DNA from: JAKQDH01 sp029558835
GTDB lineage: Bacteria > Planctomycetota > Phycisphaerae > UBA1845
Direction of reading: 5' to 3'
DNA: 64,000 bases
Assembly (NCBI GenBank): GCA_035356615.1
Contig: DAOQSN010000026.1
Location: 1 to 64,000, forward strand
This document shows, piece after piece, positions 33,497 to 41,589 of the stretch. Position 1 is the stretch's first letter, and every line of letters begins with the position of its first letter. The notes under the pieces are model-generated. The model made no database searches, was not told where the DNA came from, and worked only from the letters and a program-made list of their open reading frames with translations. The position numbers and the translations under genes are program-made.

Positions 33497-35470
33497 GTGT
33501 CTCAGGAAGGTTCGACAACCGAGTGGAGTGTTCGGCGTCCGGCGGGCCGTCGTGAGCTGGCCCCGCTTGCCGGGGTGCTGCTGGTCGCGGCACTCCTGCG
33601 CGGGACGTACCTGGCGGAACTCGTGCACGCGCCTGATTTCGCGTCGCCGGCACTCGATGCCGCGTTCCATGACTACTGGGCGCGAGGGCTGGCGCTGGGG
33701 GACTGGTTGCTGGGCCCGGAGCATGCGGACCCGCAGATCAACAGCACGCCGTACTTTCGCCCGCCGGGTTACCCGTTCTTCCTGGCGCTGGTGTACGGGG
33801 CGACGGGGGGCAGCTATCTGGCGGCCCGCCTGGTGCAGGTGGTGCTGGGGCTGGGTGGTTGCGTGCTGGCGTGGGCGCTGGGGCGGCGCGTGTTCGACGC
33901 GGGCACGGGGCTGCTGGCGGCCCTGCTACTGGCCTGTCACTGGGCGCCGATCTACTTCGAGGGCGAGTTGCTGGAGCCCGCGCTGCTGTCGGCGTTGCTG
34001 TTGGCGCTGCTGTACGTGGCGGCGGGTTGGCGCGAGCGTCTGACGTGGGCAAACAGCCTGACCGTCGGCGTATGGATGGGCCTGGCGGCACTGGTTCGCC
34101 CGAACGTACTGGCGTGTCTGCCGGTGATGTTGGCGTGGGCGTTTGCCTGTGCGCCGCGAGGCGCGCGGTGGCGGAGGGGCTGGCGGCCGGCCCTGCTGTT
34201 TCTGGTTGGCGTCGCGGCGGCCATCGCCCCGGTGACCATCCGCAACTACCGGGTGGCCAGGGACTTCGTGTTGATCTCGTCGAACGGAGGGATCAACTTC
34301 TACATTGGCAACAACGAGACGGCCGACGGTCTGTGGCCCCGCGTGCCGGGGCTGGGGGACATCATCGGGCGGGGCGGCTGGACCAGCTTTGACCACGCCC
34401 GCATCGTGGCCGGCGTGGAGCGGACGGCGGGGCGGTCGATGAGGCATTCGGAAGTGTCGCGCTACTTCGCGCGCAAGGGATGGGAGTTCATCCGCACCCA
34501 TCCGGGCCGCACCCTGCAGTTGCTCGGCAAGAAGGCAGTGGCCTTCTGGGGCCCCGCGGAGATATCCAACAACAAAGTGCTGGCGCTGGACAAGGAGCAT
34601 TCCGCCGTGCTGCGGTACCTGCCGGGGTTCCCGCCGGTGGCCGCCCTGTTCCTGATGGGGCTGCTGGCGTGGGGCCTGGAGCGGCGGTGGGGTGCCGGGG
34701 CGTTACCCGCCGGCGGCGGGTCGTCTGCCGCGGGGCAAGCCCGCTTGCTGATCGTCGCGTTCGTGCTTGTCTACTTCGCGTCGTTCCTGCCGTTCTTCGT
34801 GGCTGGGCGGTACCGGGTGCCGCTGATGCCGCTGTTGCTGCTCTTGGGTGCCTGCGGATTAAGACAGATGGTGTTCTGCTTCCGCGCCCGGCGTCTGGCG
34901 GTGGCGGCGATGTTGTTGATCGTGGGTGTCGGCGGTTACCTGGCCGCGCAACACCCGTGGGTGCGCTACGAGCCCGATCGCGCCTGGTGGCACCTCCAAC
35001 GGGCGGAGGCGGACGCCCGGCAGGGGCGGACCGAGTCGAGCATTGCCGAGCTGCGGGCGGCGTCGGCGTGCGACCCGCAGAGCGAGGTGGTGTACTACAA
35101 GCTGGGTCTGCAACTGGCGGCGGGCGAGCGGCACCGTGAGGCCGTCGAGGCGTTGCTGAAGGCCGTGGACCTGAAGCCGGCGTTCGCAGAGGCACACCAG
35201 GCTCTGGGCATCTCGTACGGGATGCTCGACGACCCCGAGCAGGCGGCAGCGCATTACCGGGAAGCCATACGGCTCGCGCCTCGCCTGGTCGGAGCGCACT
35301 ACAATCTGGGCATCGTGTTGGCGCACCTGGGGCGGTTCGACGAGGCCGTGGAGACCCTCGAACACGCCCGGGAACTTGCCCGGCAGGCGGGGCGGTCGGA
35401 ACTGGAGGCGCGGATCGACGCCCGCCTGGAGCAGTTCCGTGCTCGGATTCCACCGTCGGAGGGGCCGTGA
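33497..35470 (+). CDS. Glycosyltransferase-39-like membrane protein with C-terminal TPR
   Basis: 657 residues. About ten hydrophobic helices occupy residues 20-480 with an early soluble loop carrying Asp/Glu-containing motifs (PDFASPALDAAFHDYWARGL) like the first extracytoplasmic loop of GT39/ArnT-type glycosyltransferases, which use polyprenyl-phosphate sugars. The last about 170 residues are tetratricopeptide repeats (for example GERHREAVEALLKAVDLKPA, DDPEQAAAHYREAIRLAPR, GRFDEAVETLEHARELARQA). The combination suggests protein or lipid glycosylation coupled to a scaffold. Start at GTG 33497 is plausible (CAGGAAGG follows it). Confidence 0.75.
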   Translation: MSQEGSTTEWSVRRPAGRRELAPLAGVLLVAALLRGTYLAELVHAPDFASPALDAAFHDYWARGLALGDWLLGPEHADPQINSTPYFRPPGYPFFLALVYGATGGSYLAARLVQVVLGLGGCVLAWALGRRVFDAGTGLLAALLLACHWAPIYFEGELLEPALLSALLLALLYVAAGWRERLTWANSLTVGVWMGLAALVRPNVLACLPVMLAWAFACAPRGARWRRGWRPALLFLVGVAAAIAPVTIRNYRVARDFVLISSNGGINFYIGNNETADGLWPRVPGLGDIIGRGGWTSFDHARIVAGVERTAGRSMRHSEVSRYFARKGWEFIRTHPGRTLQLLGKKAVAFWGPAEISNNKVLALDKEHSAVLRYLPGFPPVAALFLMGLLAWGLERRWGAGALPAGGGSSAAGQARLLIVAFVLVYFASFLPFFVAGRYRVPLMPLLLLLGACGLRQMVFCFRARRLAVAAMLLIVGVGGYLAAQHPWVRYEPDRAWWHLQRAEADARQGRTESSIAELRAASACDPQSEVVYYKLGLQLAAGERHREAVEALLKAVDLKPAFAEAHQALGISYGMLDDPEQAAAHYREAIRLAPRLVGAHYNLGIVLAHLGRFDEAVETLEHARELARQAGRSELEARIDARLEQFRARIPPSEGP

Positions 35471-35651
35471 GCGCGGTAGCCGCGGTCGGGGCGAGCTCGG
35501 AGTACTCGGTGGGCTCGGGCGGTGCTGCGCCGCGCGGGCGGTGGGGGGATTCGGTACGTGGCGTGGGGGCCCCGCTCGGCGTATAGTCTCGCGGTCGGCG
35601 TGCGCGGACGGAGGCAACGGGGAGTTGGAGGCGGCAGGGAGGCGGAAGCAG

Positions 35652-36701
35652 ATGAAAGAGGTTGAGTCGCCATCGGACCCGCGGGCAGCCCAGCGTCAGG
35701 CGCGGGCGGAGGCCATCCGGGGGTTCCTGGCGCAGTACGCCCCGAGCCCGCACGACGATCTGCTGGCGCAGATGCTGGTGAACATCTGCCGGCTGGCGGC
35801 CGACGGTGCCGACCGCGGCGACCTGAAGATCCTCAACACCGCACTGGCGGAATTGCGTTACGCCTTCAAGGTGTTTCAGCCGTATGCGGAGGTGCCCAAG
35901 GTCACGATCTTCGGGTCGGCCCGCACGCCCGAGGAGCATCCGCAGTACCAGGCGGCCCGGCGGTTCGCTGCCCTCATGCGCGAGCACGGCTGGATGGTGA
36001 TCACGGGGGCGGGCAACGGCATCATGCGGGCCGGGCACCACGGTGCCACCCGCGAAGCGAGCTTCGGCGTGGCCATCAGCCTGCCCTTCGAGCAGGAAAC
36101 CAACACCATCATCGCCAACGACGCCAAGCTCATCAACTTCCGTTACTTCTTCACGCGCAAGCTCATTTTCGTGAAAGAGGCGGAGGCGATCGCCCTGTTT
36201 CCGGGCGGGTTCGGCACGCTCGACGAGTGTTTCGAGGCGCTCACGCTGGTGCAGACCGGCAAGGACTCGCCCAAGCCGATCGTGCTTTGTGACGAACCGG
36301 GTGGCACGTACTGGCGGGAATGGCGCCGCCACGTTGAGACGGTCCTGCTGCACGCCGGGATGATCGATCCGACGGACATGGACCTGTTTCATCTGACCGA
36401 CCGGGCGGAGGATGCGGCAGAGGAGGTTCTGCGCTTCTATCGTTGCTATCATTCGTCGCGTTTTGTGGATGATCTGTTCGTGATCCGGCTGCAGCGGCCC
36501 TTGGCGGCCGCCACGCTTGCCGAGGTCGACGACACATTTGCCGATATCGTCGGCAAGGGGGGCTTCGAGCAGTTCCTTCACCCCGTGGAGGGTGAGGAAG
36601 GGGCGTTCCCGGAGCGGCCGCGGTTGACGTTCTATTACAATCGGCGCAGTGCGGGGCGGTTGCGGCTGCTCATTGACCGGATCAATCGGGACGTTTCATG
36701 A
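35652..36701 (+). CDS. LOG-family (lysine decarboxylase-like) protein
   Basis: A 349-residue protein of the LOG/TIGR00730 superfamily. The hallmark PGGFGTLDECFE matches the family PGGxGTxxE motif; GAGNGIMRAGHHGA and VTIFGSARTP form the nucleotide-binding part. Plant and bacterial members cleave ribose-5-phosphate from nucleotide precursors (cytokinin activation); the longer bacterial group, to which this belongs, may act as nucleotide 5'-monophosphate nucleosidase. The C-terminal about 100 residues after the motif are a distinctive extra domain. GGGAGGCGG is 10 nt upstream of the ATG. Confidence 0.88.
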   Translation: MKEVESPSDPRAAQRQARAEAIRGFLAQYAPSPHDDLLAQMLVNICRLAADGADRGDLKILNTALAELRYAFKVFQPYAEVPKVTIFGSARTPEEHPQYQAARRFAALMREHGWMVITGAGNGIMRAGHHGATREASFGVAISLPFEQETNTIIANDAKLINFRYFFTRKLIFVKEAEAIALFPGGFGTLDECFEALTLVQTGKDSPKPIVLCDEPGGTYWREWRRHVETVLLHAGMIDPTDMDLFHLTDRAEDAAEEVLRFYRCYHSSRFVDDLFVIRLQRPLAAATLAEVDDTFADIVGKGGFEQFLHPVEGEEGAFPERPRLTFYYNRRSAGRLRLLIDRINRDVS

Positions 36702-36725
36702 ATCTCAATTTGCGGAGCTGAGTGT

Positions 36726-37826
36726 ATGTCCACGGAGCCCGTCCTGGAGGGGCCCGGCGCGACGCCGGACGACGTGGCGCTCATTGAGAAGCTCGCCACG
36801 GCCTACACGCGCATCCGGACCCAGCTTGCCCGCGTGATCGTCGGGCAGGACGAGGTGCTGGAGCAACTGCTGATTGCGCTGTTCAGCAACGGGCACTGCA
36901 TCCTGGAGGGCGTGCCGGGGCTGGCCAAGACGCTGATGATCAGCACGCTGGCGCGGTGCCTGTCGCTGAGCTTCTCGCGGGTGCAGTTCACGCCGGACCT
37001 GATGCCCTCGGACATCACCGGGACCGAGGTGATCGAGGAGGACAAGGCCACCGGCGCGCGCTCGCTGCGCTTCGTGAAGGGGCCGGTGTTCGCCCACGTG
37101 GTGCTGGCCGATGAGATCAATCGCACGCCGCCCAAGACGCAGGCGGCGTTGCTGGAGGCGATGCAGGAGCGGCAGGTGACGGCCGCCGGTTTTCCCCACC
37201 GGCTGCCCCAGCCGTTCTACGTGCTGGCCACCCAGAACCCCATCGAGCAGGAGGGCACCTATCCGCTGCCGGAGGCGCAGCTTGATCGGTTCATGTTCAA
37301 GATTCTGGTGGGGTATCCCAGCGCGGAGGAGGAGTTTCGCATCGCCCAGATGACGAGTGCTCCGCAGGAAGTGGCGGTCGAGCGGGCGCTGACGGCGCGG
37401 GAGATTCTGGAGTTGCAGGAGCTGGTCCGGCGGGTGCCCTGTGCCGACCCCGTGATCCGGTACGTGCTGCGCCTGACGCGTGCGACCCGCACGGAGCAGG
37501 AGGCCGTGCCGCAGATGGTCCGCGACTACGTCGCCTGGGGGGTGGGGCCCCGGGCGTCCCAGTTCCTGGTCCTGGCCGGCAAGGCGCGGGCCGCTCTGCA
37601 GGGGCGTTACTATGTGTCATTCGATGACATCCGAGCGGTGGCGTACCCCGTGCTGCGGCACCGGGTGCTGACGAACTTCAACGCCGAGGCCGACGGGGTG
37701 CGCAGCGAGCAGGTTGTTGAGCATCTGTTGAGTACTTTGCCGGCCGAGCCCGGCGCGCACCTGGACCCCGCCCTGACTCGCCGGGTCTTCGCCACCCCGT
37801 CGCCGCGTGCCCCCGAGGGAACCTGA
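36726..37826 (+). CDS. MoxR-family AAA+ ATPase
   Basis: A 366-residue AAA+ protein. Walker A is GVPGLAKT, Walker B VLADEINRT, and the sensor region ATQNPIEQEGTYPLPEAQLD is typical of MoxR. The family acts as a chaperone that helps assemble partner proteins carrying von Willebrand (MIDAS) domains, which fits the DUF58 and VWA genes directly downstream. It starts 24 nt after the LOG-family stop. It is the first gene of an eight-gene co-directional cluster to about 51.1 kb. Confidence 0.95.
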   Translation: MSTEPVLEGPGATPDDVALIEKLATAYTRIRTQLARVIVGQDEVLEQLLIALFSNGHCILEGVPGLAKTLMISTLARCLSLSFSRVQFTPDLMPSDITGTEVIEEDKATGARSLRFVKGPVFAHVVLADEINRTPPKTQAALLEAMQERQVTAAGFPHRLPQPFYVLATQNPIEQEGTYPLPEAQLDRFMFKILVGYPSAEEEFRIAQMTSAPQEVAVERALTAREILELQELVRRVPCADPVIRYVLRLTRATRTEQEAVPQMVRDYVAWGVGPRASQFLVLAGKARAALQGRYYVSFDDIRAVAYPVLRHRVLTNFNAEADGVRSEQVVEHLLSTLPAEPGAHLDPALTRRVFATPSPRAPEGT

Positions 37827-37872
37827 ATGTGCGCCCGGTGCCTGAACGGCGTCAGCCCACGGAGAGACAGCC

Positions 37873-37979
37873 GGGTGGCATGCCCAAGCCCGCCGCAAGC
37901 GGGCGCCGGCATGCGTTGGCGCAGAAGGCGTGGTTGCGTGCCGCGGAGCATGGCGGCGCTACGCTTGGCCATGCCACCC
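37873..37979 (+). repeat. R1 element, copy D (near complete)
   Basis: GGGTGGCATGCCCAAGCC at the left, an internal GGGCGCCGGCATGC hairpin arm, then GCATGGCGGCGCTACGCTTG, GCCATGCCACCC at the right: 107 bp with matched terminal inverted repeats. It sits between moxR and DUF58, inside the putative operon. Confidence 0.88.
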
Positions 37980-38029
37980 GGCGCCGAGGGTCGTTCTCCC
38001 CTGACGCGGGGCATCAAGGCGGTCCGCTT

Positions 38030-38060
38030 TCTGCATTCTTACTCCTGCATTCTTAATTCC
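38030..38060 (+). repeat. GCATTCTTA direct repeat pair
   Basis: Two copies of CTGCATTCTTA with a 15-bp period just before the DUF58 gene. A related GGAATGCAGAA pair occurs at 54480-54515. Confidence 0.5.
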
Positions 38061-38064
38061 GTTT

Positions 38065-39009
38065 ATGCCTTCCACCGCCCGTCATTATCGTAAGTATCTC
38101 GACCCGGCCGTGCTGGCGAAGATCGGCGGCTTGCAGTTGAGGGCCCGGCTCATCGTCGAGGGGTTCTTCAGCGGCATGCACCGCAGTCCGCAGCGCGGGC
38201 TCTCCATCGAATTCGCCGACCACCGCAGCTACACCCAGGGGGATGACATCCGCCGCATCGACTGGCGCGTCTACGCCCGCACCGACAAGTACTATGTAAA
38301 AGAGTACGAGCAGGAGACCAACCTGGACCTGATGCTCGTCGTCGACGCCAGTGAGTCGATGCAGTATCGGTCGGCGCAGGCGGCGCTATCGAAGTACGAA
38401 TACGCCACGGCCATTGCCGCGGCGCTGGCCTATCTGGCGCTACAGCAGCGGGACTCGGTCGGGCTGGCCGTCTTCGCGGAACACCTCGTGGAGTTCGTGC
38501 GGCCCTCCAACGACGCCGCGCACTGGCGCACGGTGGTGGACGAACTCGAGCGGCGCAGCGGGCCGGCCAAGACGGCGCTGGGTCGGGCGCTGGGCGAGTT
38601 GGCGGAGCGCCTGGCGCACCGCATGCTGGTTGTGGTAATCAGCGACGGGTTTGACGACGTGGCGGGCGTCCTGCGGGGGCTCAAGCTGTTGCGCTACCGC
38701 CGGCACGACCTGGTCGTCTGCCACGTCCTCGACCCCGCGGAGTTGACGTTGCCGTTCCGGGGGCCCACGCTGTTCGAGGGCCTGGAAGCGGGCGGCAGGC
38801 TGCTGGCGGACCCCGGGGCCCTGCGGCGGCGCTATCTCCAGGAGATGACGCAATTCCAGGCGCGCTTGCGTGCCGGTTGCGCCAGGCTGCGGGCCGACTA
38901 CGTTCTGTTCAATACGCTCGCCCCTCTGGACGTGGCGCTGAGCACGTACCTGGCCACGCGCAGCGCGCGGATCCGTCAGCGTTCGTCCCGGGTCATGGCC
39001 GGACGCTGA
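38065..39009 (+). CDS. DUF58 domain protein
   Basis: A 314-residue DUF58 protein (related to von Willebrand domains). The motif RSYTQGDDIRRIDWRVYART is the family signature, and LMLVVDASESM contains an intact DxSxS MIDAS. It is the usual second gene of MoxR clusters and is a likely MoxR client. It has no membrane segment in this copy. A 238-nt gap separates it from moxR, filled by R1 copy D and short repeats; ATG at 38065 has no clear ribosome binding site. Confidence 0.92.
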   Translation: MPSTARHYRKYLDPAVLAKIGGLQLRARLIVEGFFSGMHRSPQRGLSIEFADHRSYTQGDDIRRIDWRVYARTDKYYVKEYEQETNLDLMLVVDASESMQYRSAQAALSKYEYATAIAAALAYLALQQRDSVGLAVFAEHLVEFVRPSNDAAHWRTVVDELERRSGPAKTALGRALGELAERLAHRMLVVVISDGFDDVAGVLRGLKLLRYRRHDLVVCHVLDPAELTLPFRGPTLFEGLEAGGRLLADPGALRRRYLQEMTQFQARLRAGCARLRADYVLFNTLAPLDVALSTYLATRSARIRQRSSRVMAGR

Positions 39010-39029
39010 GAGCACCGAGCGGAACCCGT

Positions 39030-39211
39030 CTCCCCTTTGGGGAGGTACGTGTTTCGCGTCTTCGGCGTTGTGGGTACCACGCTTTCCCGCGACCGCCGTT
39101 GCGGGTAAGCATGCCTCTGCCGCCGCGGCACATGCCCACCCCCGCCTGCGCGGGTGAGGGCATGGCACCCACACTAACCAGGCCCTTGGGGAGCGGGTAG
39201 GGTGAGGGGAG
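39030..39211. repeat. R2 hairpin repeat, copy 4, interrupted by R3
   Basis: GTCTCCCCTTTGGGGAG (ending 39044) and CGGGTAGGGTGAGGGGAG (from 39194) join into a normal R2 unit if 39045-39193 is removed. This shows an insertion event in the history of the locus. Confidence 0.75.
39045..39185 (+). repeat. R3 element, copy 1, with 8-bp target duplication
   Basis: About 141 bp beginning GTACGTGTTTCGCG and ending ACACTAACCAGGCCC, with an internal hairpin CCGCGACCG/CGGTTGCGGG-type and the GAGGGCATGGCACCCA tract shared with the copy at 52131. It is bounded on both sides by TTGGGGAG (39037-39044 and 39186-39193), as expected for a target-site duplication. Confidence 0.75.
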
Positions 39212-39285
39212 AAGCCGCAATGATTCGAACTTCTCCCGATATCCCGCCCTGCCGGGGCGTGCGGTGAGGGGCTTTGAGGGGAGCG

Positions 39286-41487
39286 GTGTCGGACGTGCTG
39301 CTGCAGAGCGTGCCCATGTTGCATCCGGCGCTGGCGACTTTCGGGTTGGCCGCGGCGGCCATCCCGGTGTTGATTCATCTCATCAGCCGCCGGCGGTACC
39401 GGCGGGTACCCTGGGCGGCCATGAGCTTCCTGCTGGCCGTGCATCGGCGCAGCGCCCGGCGCGTGTTCCTGGAGCAATGGCTGGTCCTGCTGTTGCGGGT
39501 GCTGGCGTTGGCATTGTTGGGGCTGGCGCTGGCGCGGCCGTACTTCTCTTCCGCCTGGGCGACGGCGCTGACCGCGGGCAGCGTTCAGCGCATCATCCTG
39601 CTGGACAACTCGGGCTCGATGAACGCCCGGGCGGCCGGCCAGCCGACCCGGTTCGAGCGTGCCCAAGCCGTCGCCCGGCGCCTGGTGGACTCGTTTCCGC
39701 CGCGTGATCCGATCAGCGTCATTACGGTGGCTGCCCCAGCCCGCGCGCACCTTGCCGACCCGGTGCTGGAGCGGCGGCTGGTGCGCGAACGGCTCGCGGC
39801 GGTGAGTCCGACGGCCAACGTTACGGACTTCGTGGGCGCGCTGACCTTGGCGCGCGACCTGGTCCGCGAAGGCCAGCACGTGCGGGGCAATCGGACGGTT
39901 TACGTGATCAGCGACTTCTCCGCTCCTTACTGGCCGGGCCCGGCGGACGATGCTCCGGCGGCACCGGCGGTCCTGGCTGCCAAGGCCCTGACGGCCGAGG
40001 CGGCGTTGACGCTGGTGCGCGTTGCCCCGGGAGATGAAGGCAACGTGGCGGTGACGAACTTGGCGCCGGAGGCCAGCTTGATTGGCCTTCAGATGCCGGT
40101 GCGGTTCACAGTGACGGTGGCGAACTACGGGGATACCCCGCGTCGTGATCTGGCGGTGCAGTTACGCCGGGGCGAGCAGATTCTCCGGCGCGAGCCGTTG
40201 CCGCCGGTCCCGGCCGGCGGACAAGTGCAGGCGTCGCTGGCGACCGCGTTTGCCACCCCCGGCACGCCGGTGCTGGAGGCACGCGTGGTTGCCGATGCCG
40301 CAGACGCCCTGCCGGAGGATGATGCCCGCTACGTCTCGGTGGAGGTGCGTTCGGCGGCGCCGGTGTTGCTGGTCGATGGTCGCCCCGGCCGGACGCGCCT
40401 GGACGGACAGGTGGGGTACCTGGCTACCGCCCTGGCGCCGCGCCTGGACCCGCACGACACCACGGTGCTGGAACCGAAGGTCGTTACGGAAGTCGAGCTG
40501 GAGGCGGAGCCGCTGCCGGCATACGACGTGGTGGTCCTGGGCAACGTGGAGCGCCTGTCCGCGCGGCAGTGGCAGTACCTGGAGCGGTACGTGGCGGAAG
40601 GCGGCGGGCTGCTGATCTTCGCCGGCGACCTGCTCAACACGGAAGATTACAACCGCAACGGCCATCGCGGCGGCGCGGGTCCCTTGCCGGGTCGCTTCGG
40701 CGGCCCGGCGCTGCCCCCCGGACAGGTGGAGGCGTTCACGCAGTTTGACGTCCGCAGCCTGACGCACCCCGGTGTGGTCGAGTTCGCCCAGGTGCCCGAC
40801 AGCGGCCTGTTTCTCGCCCAGGTGCGCCAGTATCTCACGTTCACGCCTGACCTGCCGCGGGCCGAGGTTTTGATGCGCTATACGGACGGCGCGCCCGCCC
40901 TGATACTGAACGGTTACGGTGCCGGGCGGGTGTTGGTGTGCACGACGACGGCCAATCTGGACTGGACCAACCTGCCGGCCAAGGGTGACTTTGTGTCGCT
41001 GATGGCCAACCTCGTTACGACCCTGGCCCCGCCGCGTGGTGAGCAACGGAATCTGCTCATCGGGCAAACGCTGCAAGCGCCGCTCGCACCGTCGCAGACT
41101 GCCTTGCCGCTGCGGCTGCGCCTCCCGGAGGGCAACTGGACGGAAGGCAAGCTGGTTCCCGCGGGCGCGGGGCTGGCGTTTCAGTACGGGCCGCTGGAGG
41201 ACCGCGGGACGTACGTATTGTCCGTGGGAGCGGACAACGTGAACTTCGTGGCCAACGGCGAGTCCATGGAGTCGGATACCCGCACCTGCGCGGGCGCGGC
41301 GTTGCGGGCGTTGCTGGGCCCGTCGGTGCCGGTGTTGAATGACGACGAGGCGGCCCGGCAGGGTGTTCCCGGCGGGACCGGCGCGGCGCGGGAGCTGGCG
41401 GTCCCGCTGCTGGCGATCCTGCTGCTCGCGTTGCTGGCGGAATCGTTCGCGGCGATGTGGCTGGGGTCGCGACGGGAACAGGCTTGA
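39286..41487 (+). CDS. BatA-type protein with von Willebrand domain
   Basis: A 733-residue inner-membrane protein. The N-terminal BatA double-helix region (HPALATFGLAAAAIPVLIHL, then RRRYRRVPWAAMSFL) precedes a second helix and a VWA domain with the MIDAS DNSGS. A long beta-rich region follows (about 250-680) and a C-terminal helix (LLAILLLALLAESFAAMWL). GTG at 39286 is preferred because GAGGGGAGCG lies right upstream; ATG 39316 is an alternative. The stop codon TGA overlaps the beginning of an R4 repeat, so the C-terminus may have been reset by the insertion. Confidence 0.88.
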   Translation: MSDVLLQSVPMLHPALATFGLAAAAIPVLIHLISRRRYRRVPWAAMSFLLAVHRRSARRVFLEQWLVLLLRVLALALLGLALARPYFSSAWATALTAGSVQRIILLDNSGSMNARAAGQPTRFERAQAVARRLVDSFPPRDPISVITVAAPARAHLADPVLERRLVRERLAAVSPTANVTDFVGALTLARDLVREGQHVRGNRTVYVISDFSAPYWPGPADDAPAAPAVLAAKALTAEAALTLVRVAPGDEGNVAVTNLAPEASLIGLQMPVRFTVTVANYGDTPRRDLAVQLRRGEQILRREPLPPVPAGGQVQASLATAFATPGTPVLEARVVADAADALPEDDARYVSVEVRSAAPVLLVDGRPGRTRLDGQVGYLATALAPRLDPHDTTVLEPKVVTEVELEAEPLPAYDVVVLGNVERLSARQWQYLERYVAEGGGLLIFAGDLLNTEDYNRNGHRGGAGPLPGRFGGPALPPGQVEAFTQFDVRSLTHPGVVEFAQVPDSGLFLAQVRQYLTFTPDLPRAEVLMRYTDGAPALILNGYGAGRVLVCTTTANLDWTNLPAKGDFVSLMANLVTTLAPPRGEQRNLLIGQTLQAPLAPSQTALPLRLRLPEGNWTEGKLVPAGAGLAFQYGPLEDRGTYVLSVGADNVNFVANGESMESDTRTCAGAALRALLGPSVPVLNDDEAARQGVPGGTGAARELAVPLLAILLLALLAESFAAMWLGSRREQA

Positions 41488-41570
41488 AACCGTGGCGTCG
41501 GCCCCCGCGGCCGACGTCGGCGTATCGAGGCGTGGTCACCGACTACGTCGCCCGCGGGGGGCGACGCTAC
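41483..41570 (+). repeat. R4 hairpin repeats, copy 2 and a variant in tandem
   Basis: TTGAAACCGTGGCGTCGGCC, CCCGCGGCCGACGTCGG, then ACTACGTCGCCCGCGGGGGG, CGACGCTAC. The first unit supplies the stop codon of the preceding gene. Confidence 0.75.
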
Positions 41571-41589
41571 CGCAGGCACCGTGGATCAC

